DNA of 64,000 nt from Haloglycomyces albus DSM 45210 (GTDB taxonomy: Bacteria > Actinomycetota > Actinomycetes > Mycobacteriales > Micromonosporaceae), in contig NZ_AZUQ01000001.1 of the NCBI RefSeq assembly GCF_000527155.1, positions 1,609,615 to 1,673,614 of the forward strand, given 5' to 3'. The notes below the pieces were generated by a model. That model made no database searches. It was given only the letters and a program-made list of their open reading frames with translations, and was not told where the DNA came from. The translations under genes and the position numbers were made by a program. Shown one piece after another: positions 8,347 through 17,487 of the stretch (positions are counted from its first letter, which is position 1; each line of letters starts with the position of its first letter).

Positions 8347-8430
8347 CAGCGCTCTTAGCGGGACGTGAACCTTCCCAGCCGTTCATCTGGGCGGTTACGA
8401 ATTGGCGAACGTGTCCCACTAAGAGCGCTG
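8347..8430. repeat. Large inverted repeat with nested hairpin
   Basis: CAGCGCTCTTAGCGGGAC at 8347-8364 pairs with 8413-8430 with one mismatch. The 48-base interior contains AACC-TT-CCCAG paired to CTGGG-C-GGTT. The structure lies between the convergent TnpB fragment and catalase gene. It could be a bidirectional terminator, an insertion-sequence end or a structured RNA. Confidence 0.6.
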
Positions 8431-8493
8431 AAGTCTCCATTCGGGCCACCGCGGCGCAAAGCCGTGCGAGGCCCGAATCAATACAGTCGTGAA

Positions 8494-9963
8494 CTACTTG
8501 CGCAGTTCCTTGACCGCCTCCGACAGACGCTTACCGAAGTCCGCGTCGGCCTTGGCGAAGTTGCCGATCGCACGCTCGGCGATGTCGTCGCGACTGACGC
8601 CGGCGATGTCGCCGGCCAGGTTCGTGATCAGACGGCTCTTCTCGTCCTCGCTCATCAGGCGGTACAGATTACCGGCCTGCACGAAGTCGTTGTCCTCCGC
8701 GTGGCTCGGAGTCTCCCATTCACCGGTCTGGCCGTTGACCTGAACCGGGCCCCACAGGCTGCTGTTCGTTTCGTCCGGTCCGCCGAAGGAGTTGGGTTCG
8801 TAGTTCTTCTGCCCTCCGTGGCGGCCGTCGTAGGCGTAGCCGTCCCGGTTGCCGTTGCGCGCCTCGGTGGCGTGCGGGCGGTTGACCGGCAGGTGATCGG
8901 CATTAACGCCCACGCGGTAACGGTGAGCGTCACCGTAGGCGAACAGACGGCCCTGCAACATCTTGTCGGGGCTGGGCCCGATTCCCGGAACCATGTGTGC
9001 GGGGGAGAAGATCGACTGCTCCACCTCGGCGAAGATGTTCTCCGGGTTGCGGTTCAGCTCCAGCTTCCCGATCTCGATCGGCGGGTAGTCCTCGTGCGGC
9101 CACACCTTGGTGAGGTCGAACGGGTTGAAGCGGTACTTGGCGGCGTCGGCGGCGGGCATGATCTGCACCTGCACCGTCCAGCTCGGGTACTCGCCGCGCT
9201 CGATGGCCTCACGCAGGTCCTGCTGGTGGCTGTCGGGGTTCTCCCCGGCCAACTTGTCGGCCTCGTCCTGAGTGAGGTTCTTAATGCCCTGATCGGTCTT
9301 GAAGTGGTACTTGACCCAGAACTGCTCACCGGCGTCGTTGACCCACTGGAAGGTGTGGGAGCCGTAACCGTTCATGTGGCGGTAGGAAGCCGGGATACCA
9401 CGGTCACCGAACAACCAGGTCACCTGGTGAACGGACTCGGGAGAGAGGCTCCAGAAGTCCCATACGTTGTCGGCTTCCTGGCTACCGGTGTAGGGATCAC
9501 GCTTCTGTGTGTGAATGAAGTCGGGGAACTTGATCGCGTCGCGAATGAAGAACACCGGAGTGTTGTTCCCGACCAGGTCGTAGTTGCCCTCTTCGGTGTA
9601 GAACTTCAGCGCGAAACCACGGGGGTCACGAACCGCGTCGGCGGCACCGAGGTTGCCGGCGACGGTCGAGAAACGCAGGAAGGTCTCGGTCTTCTTGCCC
9701 ACCTCGGACAGGAACTTCGCCTTGGTGTACTTGGAGACGTCGGCGGTGACGGTGAAGGTTCCGTACGCTCCGGCGCCACGGGCGTGGACGACGCGCTCGG
9801 GAATGCGCTCGCGGTTGAAGTGCGCGAGCTTCTCCAGCAATACCTGGTCTTGGATGAGCAGGGGACCGCCGACACCGGCGGCTTCGCTCTGGTTGTTGTT
9901 CGATACCGGTGCCCCGGACTCTGTGGTGAGAGGTCCGGCGGTGTTGTCAAAGTTGTCAGCCAT
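8494..9963 (-). CDS. katA: Monofunctional heme catalase
   Basis: The 489-residue enzyme disproportionates hydrogen peroxide in the cytoplasm. It is a small-subunit (clade 3 length) catalase: the distal His60 is in [11 protein letters not shown], the distal Asn133 in VGNNTPVFF, and the proximal heme Tyr lies near residue 343 in [14 protein letters not shown]. The tetramer-forming N-terminal arm is present. It is divergent from a Fur-family regulator 524 bp away, the classical peroxide-control arrangement, so induction by oxidants through that regulator is likely but not shown by sequence alone. Confidence 0.97.
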   Translation of the reverse strand: MADNFDNTAGPLTTESGAPVSNNNQSEAAGVGGPLLIQDQVLLEKLAHFNRERIPERVVHARGAGAYGTFTVTADVSKYTKAKFLSEVGKKTETFLRFSTVAGNLGAADAVRDPRGFALKFYTEEGNYDLVGNNTPVFFIRDAIKFPDFIHTQKRDPYTGSQEADNVWDFWSLSPESVHQVTWLFGDRGIPASYRHMNGYGSHTFQWVNDAGEQFWVKYHFKTDQGIKNLTQDEADKLAGENPDSHQQDLREAIERGEYPSWTVQVQIMPAADAAKYRFNPFDLTKVWPHEDYPPIEIGKLELNRNPENIFAEVEQSIFSPAHMVPGIGPSPDKMLQGRLFAYGDAHRYRVGVNADHLPVNRPHATEARNGNRDGYAYDGRHGGQKNYEPNSFGGPDETNSSLWGPVQVNGQTGEWETPSHAEDNDFVQAGNLYRLMSEDEKSRLITNLAGDIAGVSRDDIAERAIGNFAKADADFGKRLSEAVKELRK

Positions 9964-10487
9964 GAATTTCCGCTTCTTTCGTCGTCGCTATAGCCATGGA
10001 GGTTCAACGTGGGCGCACATTGCCACTCAAATAGTACTCACGTATCAATGCGACGGCCACTTCCTGTAGTCAGATCATGACTATGTGGCTGTCGCCGGTC
10101 GGCGATGCCATCCCTTTCATCACGTCTGCCGAAGTCAGGCACTGCGGTAAAGCCGTTGTGCGCGCCGCTTCAAACGGAGCGTTGCACTTTCGGCGGTCCG
10201 GATGGCCTAGCCGTCGCGTTTTCCCATGGCGGCCCGATTCATTACCATGGAATCAACCTCACATCGCGAACCTCATCGTGGCTCGGTCATGGGGTCGATT
10301 CCGGATCGTGAACCGAGTGGCTCATGTACTTGGATAATATCCTACCTTAGACGAATTCTAAACTGCAAGGTACCGTGTAGTGACGTAGTACGAATGTGCG
10401 TTGGGGTTCATTTACTGTTAGGATGTATATATTCCTCCAGGTAATGGACAATCAGTGCTCGAACGCCATGAGAATGAAAGATCGACG
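9964..10487. other. Divergent katA-fur intergenic region
   Basis: No gene is supported in these 524 bases. The stretch nearest fur (10320-10450) is more A+T rich and contains the interrupted palindrome TTAGA-CGAAT-TCTAA at 10347-10361. Both promoters must lie here. Confidence 0.5.
10347..10361. promoter_or_regulatory. Candidate Fur/PerR-type operator
   Basis: TTAGA and TCTAA are perfect inverted arms separated by five bases, 127 bases before the fur start. Fur-family regulators bind A+T-rich inverted repeats of about this size, and autoregulation next to catalase is common. Binding is inferred. Confidence 0.4.
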
Positions 10488-10910
10488 ATGAGTAGTCTGG
10501 TAGAACGCCTGCGTGGCCGTAAGTGGCGCATGACGCCGCAGCGGCGCGTCATCGCGGAAACCCTCGACTGTGGAGAGCACGTCCATTACACGGCCGAGGA
10601 CATTCTGAACCGCGCCAGTGTGCACATGCCTGAAATCTCCCGGGCCACCGTCTACAACACCCTCAACGACCTGGTGTCGTTGGGTGAGGTCTTGGAAGTC
10701 TCGGTTGACGGTCGCTCCAAGCGCTACGATCCGAACATTCATCACGATCACGAGCACCTCGTCTGTGACGCCTGCGGTGCGGTACGTGACGTCCACATAG
10801 ACGGGGACGCGTTGTCGCTCTTGAGTCCTCAGGAAAGCCACGGCTTCCTGGTCACCGAAGCGAAGGTGACCTATCGCGGAATCTGCCCCGATTGCCAGGG
10901 CCGTTCCTAG
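10488..10910 (+). CDS. fur: Fur-family metalloregulator (FurA/CatR/PerR-like)
   Basis: The 140-residue product has an N-terminal winged helix (MTPQRRVIAETL, then EISRATVYNTLNDLVSLGEV) and a C-terminal metal-binding domain. HHDHEH at residues 85-90 followed by CDAC (Cys93, Cys96) and CPDC (Cys133, Cys136) give the regulatory and structural zinc sites. Its position divergent to catalase suggests a peroxide-sensing repressor rather than an iron regulator. The ATG at 10488 gives a family-typical N-terminus; an in-frame GTG at 10455 would add 11 residues and neither start has a strong ribosome site. Confidence 0.88.
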   Translation: MSSLVERLRGRKWRMTPQRRVIAETLDCGEHVHYTAEDILNRASVHMPEISRATVYNTLNDLVSLGEVLEVSVDGRSKRYDPNIHHDHEHLVCDACGAVRDVHIDGDALSLLSPQESHGFLVTEAKVTYRGICPDCQGRS

Positions 10911-11011
10911 CGGCCGAATTACGAAAACCGCGTTCACACTCCCGCTTCACCGATTAGCCTAAGTTCGCGACGGCTTATTGCGGACCAGGGTCGATTGTGG
11001 AGGGGGTTCTT

Positions 11012-12475
11012 GTGGAATCGTGGCTGGACACCATTAACAGCACCAATGACGATTTTTGGCTCTGGCTGCTCATTCCCGTTTTGGCCCTGGTATCGCTCAT
11101 CTACATCGTACGCACTCGGGTCGTGCAGATTCGCCTGCTCCCGGCCATGTTCCGCACGATCGGCGAAGCACCGGCGACCGCCCCGGACGGTAAAAAGGCC
11201 ACGTCCGCCTTCCAAGCCTTCGCCATCTCCTCAGCCGCTCGAATCGGCACCGGAAACGTCGTGGGCGTGTCCATAGCCATTGCGACGGGAGGCCCGGGCG
11301 CAATCCTGTGGATGTGGATCATGGGCGTCGTCGTCTCGGCGGCGGCCTTCGCCGAATCCACTCTCGCGCAGCTGTACAAGGTGCGCACCGATATCGGTTA
11401 TCGCGGTGGCCCGGCCTATTACATGCTGCACGGACTGGGGCGCAAGTGGATGGGTGCGCTCTTCGCCGTGGTTTTGATATTGACCTATCCGCTCACGTTT
11501 AATACGGTACAGGCCAATACGGCGACCAATGCGCTGACGGACGCCTTCGCGGCGGCCGATCTCGACGTCGGTTCGGACGTCAACATTCTCATCGGGCTCG
11601 GCTTGGCCGCGCTGGTGGGATTGATCATCTTCGGTGGTCTACGGCGTATCGCGCACACCACGCAGTTGCTGATTCCGTTCATGGCACTGCTGTATCTGAT
11701 CATCGGCACCGCGGTGGTGATCGTCAATCTGGACGCCGTCCCAGGGGTATTCCAGAATATTTTCGAGTCCGCCTTCGGGATACGGGCGATCGGCGGTGCG
11801 ACGCTCGGGACGGTGTTCGTCATCGGAATCCAACGTGGAATGTTCTCCAATGAAGCCGGAATGGGTTCGGCTCCCAACGCGGGGGCGACCGCCTCGGTGT
11901 CTCACCCGGTCAAACAGGGCCTGACGCAGGCGTTCGGCGTCTACTTCGACACTCTTTTCGTCTGCACGATCTCGGCACTGATCGTGCTGACGGCCAATCC
12001 ACAATACGGGGAGAACGTGGGCGCGCAGCTCATCACCGACGGAGTCACCTCCTCGTTGGGAGCCTGGGCGATCTATCCGCTGACTTTGATCCTCTTGCTG
12101 TTCACTTTCACGTCCAGTTTGGGGAATTATTACTACGGTGAGTCGAATACCGAGTTCCTGTCCCAGTCGCCGGTGGCTTTGAACCTGGTTCGATCCTTGG
12201 TCGTCTTCGCCGTCTTTTTCGGTTCGGTGGCCAGTCTGGATCTGGTGTGGAGTCTGGCCAACATTTCCATGGGAATCATGGCTCTGATCAATCTCATCGC
12301 GGTGGGTGCTCTGACCGGCGTGACGATTACCTTGCTGCGCGATTACGACCACAAGCGACGGCAGGGGATCGATCCGGTCTTCCGAAAAGACGACTACCCG
12401 GCGATGAGTGGCGTGCAAGTGTGGGACGACAACATGACCCAGGAACAGCCGCGTCGTTCCGACTCCACAGAGTAG
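11012..12475 (+). CDS. Alanine/glycine:cation symporter (AGCS family)
   Basis: The roughly 487-residue membrane protein belongs to the sodium:alanine symporter family, which takes up small neutral amino acids with Na+ or H+. Family landmarks are GTGNVVGVSIAIATGGPGAILWMW near residue 85, RIAHTTQLLIPFMA, and GIQRGMFSNEAGMGSAPNAGA. About 10 to 11 membrane segments are apparent. GGAGGGGG at 10999-11006 is 5 bases from the GTG at 11012, so I prefer it to the GTG at 10997. The stop is 11 bases before nhaA, so the two are probably one transcript and share dependence on the sodium gradient. Confidence 0.9.
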   Translation: MESWLDTINSTNDDFWLWLLIPVLALVSLIYIVRTRVVQIRLLPAMFRTIGEAPATAPDGKKATSAFQAFAISSAARIGTGNVVGVSIAIATGGPGAILWMWIMGVVVSAAAFAESTLAQLYKVRTDIGYRGGPAYYMLHGLGRKWMGALFAVVLILTYPLTFNTVQANTATNALTDAFAAADLDVGSDVNILIGLGLAALVGLIIFGGLRRIAHTTQLLIPFMALLYLIIGTAVVIVNLDAVPGVFQNIFESAFGIRAIGGATLGTVFVIGIQRGMFSNEAGMGSAPNAGATASVSHPVKQGLTQAFGVYFDTLFVCTISALIVLTANPQYGENVGAQLITDGVTSSLGAWAIYPLTLILLLFTFTSSLGNYYYGESNTEFLSQSPVALNLVRSLVVFAVFFGSVASLDLVWSLANISMGIMALINLIAVGALTGVTITLLRDYDHKRRQGIDPVFRKDDYPAMSGVQVWDDNMTQEQPRRSDSTE

Positions 12476-12486
12476 GGTGACCCGAT

Positions 12487-13986
12487 ATGAAAAAAATTCC
12501 GGAATTGAGGGATCTGCCGATCTGGCGGGATCAACCTCCGTTCATCTGTTCGGACCGGCCTTTGGCTCGCTACATTGGTCTACCGGCCCGGAAATTCCTT
12601 CGCATTGAATCCGCCGGTGGGGTCGTTCTTCTCATTGCCACCGCCATTGCCTTGATTTGGGCCAACAGCCCTTGGGGTGGAACCTACACCGAGTTGTGGG
12701 AGACCGATCTCGGTTTCACGCTCGGCGGTTTCACCTTGGAAGAGACGCTGGCCCACTGGGTGAACGACGGACTGATGGCGTTGTTCTTCTTTGTCGTCGG
12801 GATGGAGATTAAATCCGAGATCGTCTCGGGAGAACTGCGGAGCCCGGCCAAGGCCATCACTCCGATCGCCGGTGCGGCGGGCGGTATGATCGTCCCGGCC
12901 GCCGTGTACGCGGCCTTCAACGCCTCCAACCCGGAGACCGCCCACGGTTGGGGAATCCCCATGGCCACCGACATCGCCTTCGCTTTGGGAGTCATCGCCT
13001 TCTTCGCCACCAAGATCCCGGCCCCGGCTCGGGTGTTCCTTTTGACCCTGGCGATCGTGGACGATTTGGGGGCCATCACGGTCATCGCGGTCTTTTACAC
13101 CGAAAACGTGAGTCTCCCGTGGTTGACCGCCGCCGGAGTCGTGGTGGTGCTCCTGATCATCATGCGGATGATGCGGGTCTGGGCCATGCCGATCTACCTG
13201 ATCCTGGGGCTCACTCTGTGGCTGTGCATGCTGGAATCAGGTGTCCACGCGACCATAGCGGGCGTGATCATGGGGCTGTTCATCAGCGCTAAACCACTTC
13301 TCGACCGTCATGTCGCCCGCGATTACGCTCAGCAGATCGCGGCCAAAGGGCCTGGCGACGGGCGGACCCGCCGCCTCATCATTCTGGCGCGCGAATCCGA
13401 TCCACCGGCCGAACGGATTCAAGCCCGGCTGCACCCCTTCTCCTCGTTTGTGGTGCTGCCGCTGTTCGCTTTGGCGAATGCCGGTATTCCGCTGTCCGGA
13501 GACATCGTCAGCCACGCGGTCACCTCGCCGGTGACCTTGGGTATTCTTTTCGGTCTCGTGGTCGGTAAAACCGTCGGAGTCTTCGGTTTCAGCTGGTTGG
13601 CGATCACCTTGAAACTGGGCTCCAAACCGGACAACACCAGTTGGTCGATGATGCTCGGTCTCAGCATCGTGGCCGGTATCGGGTTCACCGTCGCGTTGTT
13701 CATCACCGAGCTGGCCTTCAGAGGCGGGGATTCGGAGCTCTTCACCGACGAAGCCAAGATCGGGGTGTTGGTCGGATCGATCGTGGCCGCGCTGCTCGGG
13801 GCTCTGGTACTGCACTTGAGCACACGGAACGCTCCGGTCACCGCTGCGGCGAACGAGGACAAGGAAAGCGGACCCGAGGTTCGCCACGTACGCGACATCA
13901 TCGAGACCGCCCAGGCCGCCGAACGAACCGAAAGGACGGAGGCCGAGCGCGGACGATCGGTTTGGGACGAGAATGCGTTAGGCTAG
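12487..13986 (+). CDS. nhaA: Na+/H+ antiporter NhaA
   Basis: The 499-residue antiporter exports Na+ in exchange for H+ and contributes to pH and salt homeostasis. It contains the NhaA signatures FFFVVGMEIKSEI, the ATDIAFALGV segment with the ion-site Asp, and IVDDLGAI with the paired Asp residues that bind Na+. About 12 membrane segments are visible, plus a charged cytoplasmic tail of some 50 residues (RHVRDIIETAQAAERTERTEAERGR) longer than in E. coli. It directly follows the alanine symporter, fitting a coupled sodium circuit. Confidence 0.95.
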   Translation: MKKIPELRDLPIWRDQPPFICSDRPLARYIGLPARKFLRIESAGGVVLLIATAIALIWANSPWGGTYTELWETDLGFTLGGFTLEETLAHWVNDGLMALFFFVVGMEIKSEIVSGELRSPAKAITPIAGAAGGMIVPAAVYAAFNASNPETAHGWGIPMATDIAFALGVIAFFATKIPAPARVFLLTLAIVDDLGAITVIAVFYTENVSLPWLTAAGVVVVLLIIMRMMRVWAMPIYLILGLTLWLCMLESGVHATIAGVIMGLFISAKPLLDRHVARDYAQQIAAKGPGDGRTRRLIILARESDPPAERIQARLHPFSSFVVLPLFALANAGIPLSGDIVSHAVTSPVTLGILFGLVVGKTVGVFGFSWLAITLKLGSKPDNTSWSMMLGLSIVAGIGFTVALFITELAFRGGDSELFTDEAKIGVLVGSIVAALLGALVLHLSTRNAPVTAAANEDKESGPEVRHVRDIIETAQAAERTERTEAERGRSVWDENALG

Positions 13987-13998
13987 GTCGGGTAGACA

Positions 13999-14031
13999 GC
14001 GACGTGGGCGGGCGAGACCCGCCCACGTCGC
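13999..14031 (+). terminator. Strong hairpin after nhaA
   Basis: A 14-bp perfect stem (13999-14012 with 14018-14031) closes on CGAGA. There is no immediate T-run, as often in high-G+C genomes. Confidence 0.65.
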
Positions 14032-14085
14032 CGATGTTCATTCGGTTCATTTTTCCGAACACCCATACATGAAAGGGCGACGCAA

Positions 14086-14496
14086 TTGGTCCCGCAGAAT
14101 CTTATGGCGCAGCCCCCGGCGACCGAACTTCCCGACGACAGTGACGCCCGGGCACACCTCGACAATTCCAGTGCCGAAGACACGGCCCGCAACTATCCCT
14201 GGTTCTGTGCCGCCTGGGCGCGACTGGCGAAGGACGCCTTGGCCGAAGGGCGCGACGTGGAAGCCTACGCCTACGCCAGAACCGGCTACCACCGCGGCCT
14301 TGACCAGCTACGTGGTTCCGGATGGAAGGGCAACGGTCCAGTCTTGTGGTCCCACAAGCCCAACCGAGGCTTCCTCAAATCACTCCACCAGCTGTCTCGG
14401 GCCGCCGACGCCGTCGGCGAATCCGACGAGGCCGCCCGTTGCGCCCAGTTTCTCCGCGACTGCGACCCCGCAGCCGCCGACTTCGTGACCAGCTAG
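14086..14496 (+). CDS. DUF3151 family protein
   Basis: The 136-residue soluble protein matches the actinobacterial DUF3151 family, recognisable from ARNYPWFCAAWARLAKDAL, AYAYARTGYHRGLDQLRGSGWKG and RGFLKSLHQLSRAADAVGE. The function is unknown; the helical repeats resemble a small TPR-like fold. GAAAGGG at 14071-14077 is well placed for the TTG at 14086; an ATG at 14104 is the alternative. It is convergent with the acyl-CoA dehydrogenase gene and shares a bidirectional terminator with it. Confidence 0.8.
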   Translation: MVPQNLMAQPPATELPDDSDARAHLDNSSAEDTARNYPWFCAAWARLAKDALAEGRDVEAYAYARTGYHRGLDQLRGSGWKGNGPVLWSHKPNRGFLKSLHQLSRAADAVGESDEAARCAQFLRDCDPAAADFVTS

Positions 14497-14515
14497 GACA
14501 CGTAACCGGAACAAG

Positions 14516-14553
14516 AAAACGGCCGGCTGGGCTCAGGCTCAGCCGGCCGTTTT
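14516..14553. terminator. Bidirectional intrinsic terminator
   Basis: AAAACGGCCGGCTG at 14516-14529 pairs exactly with 14540-14553, giving an A-run and a T-run on opposite sides. It serves both convergent genes. Confidence 0.9.
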
Positions 14554-14580
14554 CGTCAGTCACACAATAACGGTCGTTGA

Positions 14581-15708
14581 TTACAACCCCATGGAACGGG
14601 CGATCAGCATGCGCTGCACCTCATTGGTGCCCTCCCCGATCTCCAAGATCTTGCAGTCGCGCCAATGACGCGCCACCAGAGTCTCGTTCATGAAGCCGTA
14701 GCCACCGAAGATCTGAGTCGCGTCACGCGCATTGTCCACCGCGACGGTCGAAGCGTGCAGCTTCGCCATGGCCGCCTCTCCGGCGAACTCCGGCGAATCC
14801 ATGTCGACGCCCGCCACATCGCGATACAGCAACCGAGCGGTCCGCGCGCGCATCTGCATATCGGCCAACATGAAGGAAATGGACTGATTGGCCCCGATCG
14901 GCTTCCCGAACGCCTCGCGGTCCTTGGCCTGCTGCAGCGCCTCGTCCACACATCCCTGCGCGATCCCCGCTGAAATGGCCGCGATCGCCAAACGGCCGCG
15001 CGCCAGAAGACCCAAGAACTGCGCGAAACCGCGCCCGCGCTCACCAATCAGGTTTTCCTTGGGTACGCGGCAATCGTCCAAGAACACCGGGCGGGTGTCC
15101 GACGTGTGCCAGCCGATCTTCGAATAAGCCGGACCCACCGTGAAGCCGGGGGTTCCCTTCGGAACGGCAATGGTCGACACCTCGTCGGGACCGGTCGTGG
15201 CCGTCACGATGATCAGATCGGTCATATCCGTACCGGCACTGGTGATGAAACACTTCGCGCCGTTGATGACCCACTCGTCGCCGTCCAACACCGCCTTGGT
15301 GTCGGTCTTACCGGCGTCGGTACCCCCACTGGGCTCGGTCAGCCCAAAGGCGCACAGGCCCTCACCCGATGCCAGACGAGGAAGCCAGCGCTTCTTCTGC
15401 TCCTCGGTGCCGAATAGCGCCAAACCCTCCGACCCCAGAGTCACCGACGCTTCCAGCGTCACCGCCACCCCGGAATCGACCTTCGCGATCTCCTCCAACG
15501 CCAGACAGAAGGTCAACATGTCCATGCCCGCGCCGCCGTACTCCTCCGGCAAGGTCACCCCGGGAACGCCGAGATCACCGAGCTTGCGGATCAGCTCGGC
15601 GGGAAATTCAGCACGCTCATAATAATCGCCGATAACCGGACGAATCTCGGAATCGACGAAATCCCGAACAGCGAACTGAAACTCCTTTTGTTCTTCGGTC
15701 AATGACAT
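14581..15708 (-). CDS. Acyl-CoA dehydrogenase
   Basis: The 375-residue flavoenzyme introduces the alpha-beta double bond into acyl-CoA esters. It has FGLTEPSGGTDAGKT and CFITSAGTDM in the FAD/substrate region and the C-terminal EIGEGTNEVQRM block, whose Glu is the usual catalytic base. The length is normal for short- and branched-chain enzymes. AAGGAG lies just before the ATG. It follows the carboxyltransferase gene by 11 bases, so both act in one route, for example branched-chain amino acid breakdown; the exact acyl chain is not readable from sequence. Confidence 0.93.
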   Translation of the reverse strand: MSLTEEQKEFQFAVRDFVDSEIRPVIGDYYERAEFPAELIRKLGDLGVPGVTLPEEYGGAGMDMLTFCLALEEIAKVDSGVAVTLEASVTLGSEGLALFGTEEQKKRWLPRLASGEGLCAFGLTEPSGGTDAGKTDTKAVLDGDEWVINGAKCFITSAGTDMTDLIIVTATTGPDEVSTIAVPKGTPGFTVGPAYSKIGWHTSDTRPVFLDDCRVPKENLIGERGRGFAQFLGLLARGRLAIAAISAGIAQGCVDEALQQAKDREAFGKPIGANQSISFMLADMQMRARTARLLYRDVAGVDMDSPEFAGEAAMAKLHASTVAVDNARDATQIFGGYGFMNETLVARHWRDCKILEIGEGTNEVQRMLIARSMGL

Positions 15709-15719
15709 CGTTGTCTCCT

Positions 15720-17231
15720 TTAAACAGGCGTAATGGGGTGCCTACGGTTTCCAAAGCGACGTTCCTTGTGAGAAAGCCGCCGATAACGGTCGATCAGGTT
15801 CCGGCGCAGATCCTCGGCCTCGACAATGTCGTCGATGACCATCTCACCGGCCAGACGGCGCAGGTCGATATCGGTTTCATACTCGGACCTGCGATCGGCG
15901 ATGAACTTCTCCCGCTCCTCGGGATCTTCAATCGCGGAAATCTTATTGGCGTAGACGGCGTTGACCGCCGCCTCCGCGCCCATGACGGCAATCTTCCCGG
16001 TCGGTAGCGCGATCGTGGCGTCGGTGCCGAAAGCCGGGCCCGACATGGCGTACAATCCCGCTCCGTACGACTTACGCACCACCACACAGATCTTCGGGAC
16101 GGTGGCCTCGGCGATCGCGGCGATCATCTTCGCGCCGTGGCGGATAATGCCCGCCTTCTCCACTGCGGTACCGACCATGAACCCCGGAACGTCCGACAGG
16201 AACAACAACGGAACATTGAACGCGTCGCACGTATTGATGAAGCGAGCCGCCTTATCGGCCGAATCGGCGAACAGAACCCCACCACGAACCGCGGAATTAG
16301 ACCCGACGATCCCGACCGGACGTCCGTCCAGACGAGCGAACATCGTAATGAGCTCCCCGGCCCACAACTTCTGAACCTCCAAGGTGGAATCCCGGTCGAC
16401 CAGGCCGTCAATAAAGTCATGCATATCGAACGGAGTGGACTCGCCCGCCGGGACCGTGGACGCCAAATCCACCTCCTGCGGAGGACGGGCCGCCCGCATG
16501 GGAGCCTGCTCCTTCCAGTTGGACGGCAAATACGCCAACCAACGCCGCACCGAAGCGATCGCCTCGTCCTCATTGCGGCACAAGAAATGGCCCACACCCG
16601 AATCCTGACAATGCACCCGAGCGCCACCCATCTCATCCAAGGTGGTGCTCTCGCCGGTCACCATCTCCACCATGCGCGGCGAACCCAGATACATGGACGC
16701 GTTGCCGTCCACCATCGCGACAATGTCGCAGAACGCCGGGATATAAGCCCCACCGGCAGCGGACGGGCCGAACAGCGCACACGCCTGCGGAACCAGACCG
16801 GACGCCCGCACTTGCTCGTGGAAGATCCGGCCCGCGCCCCGGCGACCGGGAAAGAGCTGAACTTGGTCGGTAATACGAGCGCCGGCCGAATCAACCAGGT
16901 AAATAATCGGGCACAACTCCGTCTGAGCGGCCTCGATCGTGCGAATAATCTTCTCAACGGTCCGTGCGCCCCACGAACCGGCCTTAATGGTCGAATCATT
17001 GGCCACAACCCGGACACGACGCCCCTGGACGGTAGCCGAACCGACCACCACGCCGTCGGCGGGCAGCTTCGGATCGGGATTGGCCCAAATGGCGTCTTCT
17101 ACAAAGGAATCGGTATCGGTGAGAAGTCGGATGCGCTCGCGGGCATGATACTTGCCTTTGGCGGCGGCCGCTTGGTGATACTTCTCCGCTCCGCCTGCGG
17201 CGATCTCTTTCCGCATCGATGTGTAGTCCAC
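15720..17231 (-). CDS. accD: Acyl-CoA carboxylase beta subunit (carboxyltransferase)
   Basis: The 503-residue protein is a biotin-dependent carboxyltransferase of the propionyl/methylcrotonyl/geranyl-CoA type. It carries the crotonase-fold motifs YLVDSAGARI, GPSAAGGAYIPAFCD, LFLSDVPGFMVG and GKIAVMGAEAAVNAVYANKI. It transfers CO2 from carboxybiotin to an acyl-CoA. The biotin carboxylase/carrier subunit is not in the window, so the alpha subunit must come from elsewhere. GAGGT precedes the GTG start at 17231. Two palindromes upstream (17301-17318, 17370-17385) suggest repressor control of this gene and the dehydrogenase. Confidence 0.92.
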   Translation of the reverse strand: MDYTSMRKEIAAGGAEKYHQAAAAKGKYHARERIRLLTDTDSFVEDAIWANPDPKLPADGVVVGSATVQGRRVRVVANDSTIKAGSWGARTVEKIIRTIEAAQTELCPIIYLVDSAGARITDQVQLFPGRRGAGRIFHEQVRASGLVPQACALFGPSAAGGAYIPAFCDIVAMVDGNASMYLGSPRMVEMVTGESTTLDEMGGARVHCQDSGVGHFLCRNEDEAIASVRRWLAYLPSNWKEQAPMRAARPPQEVDLASTVPAGESTPFDMHDFIDGLVDRDSTLEVQKLWAGELITMFARLDGRPVGIVGSNSAVRGGVLFADSADKAARFINTCDAFNVPLLFLSDVPGFMVGTAVEKAGIIRHGAKMIAAIAEATVPKICVVVRKSYGAGLYAMSGPAFGTDATIALPTGKIAVMGAEAAVNAVYANKISAIEDPEEREKFIADRRSEYETDIDLRRLAGEMVIDDIVEAEDLRRNLIDRYRRLSHKERRFGNRRHPITPV

Positions 17232-17300
17232 GTTGACCTCACTTGACCTATCCGTCTCGACCTGGCTCTATGTAGTGGCTCTGTAGAGATGATTGCCGTA

Positions 17301-17318
17301 CCTTAACGATCGTTAAGG
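17301..17318. promoter_or_regulatory. Perfect 18-bp palindrome (probable TetR-type operator)
   Basis: CCTTAACGATCGTTAAGG is a complete palindrome 70 bases before accD. Size and symmetry fit operators of TetR-family regulators of acyl-CoA catabolism. No TetR gene is in this neighbourhood, so the regulator would act in trans. Confidence 0.6.
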
Positions 17319-17369
17319 TCATGGTGTCAATTGTGACGGATGCTTCAAATATTGTCAACGCGGGGGTAA

Positions 17370-17385
17370 CTAATCCATGGATTAG
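17370..17385. promoter_or_regulatory. Perfect 16-bp palindrome
   Basis: CTAATCCATGGATTAG is a complete palindrome 52 bases upstream of the 18-bp one but unrelated in sequence. It lies between the yajQ stop and the accD promoter region and may be a second operator. Confidence 0.45.
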
Positions 17386-17487
17386 CAGGTAAATGAGGCG
17401 TTTGGGCTTCTTTTGGCGGGTTTATGGTGGTTTGCGTCACTGAAAAAGTGCGGAGGGCGACGTGATGTGCCCTCCGCGCCCGGGTCT

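Noticed and set aside
8365-9993. 542-residue open frame on the plus strand
   Set aside because: It is the antisense of the catalase gene, whose motifs are all on the minus strand; long antisense frames are common in high-G+C DNA.
16137-17246. 369-residue frame on the plus strand
   Set aside because: It is antisense to accD, which has complete carboxyltransferase motifs.
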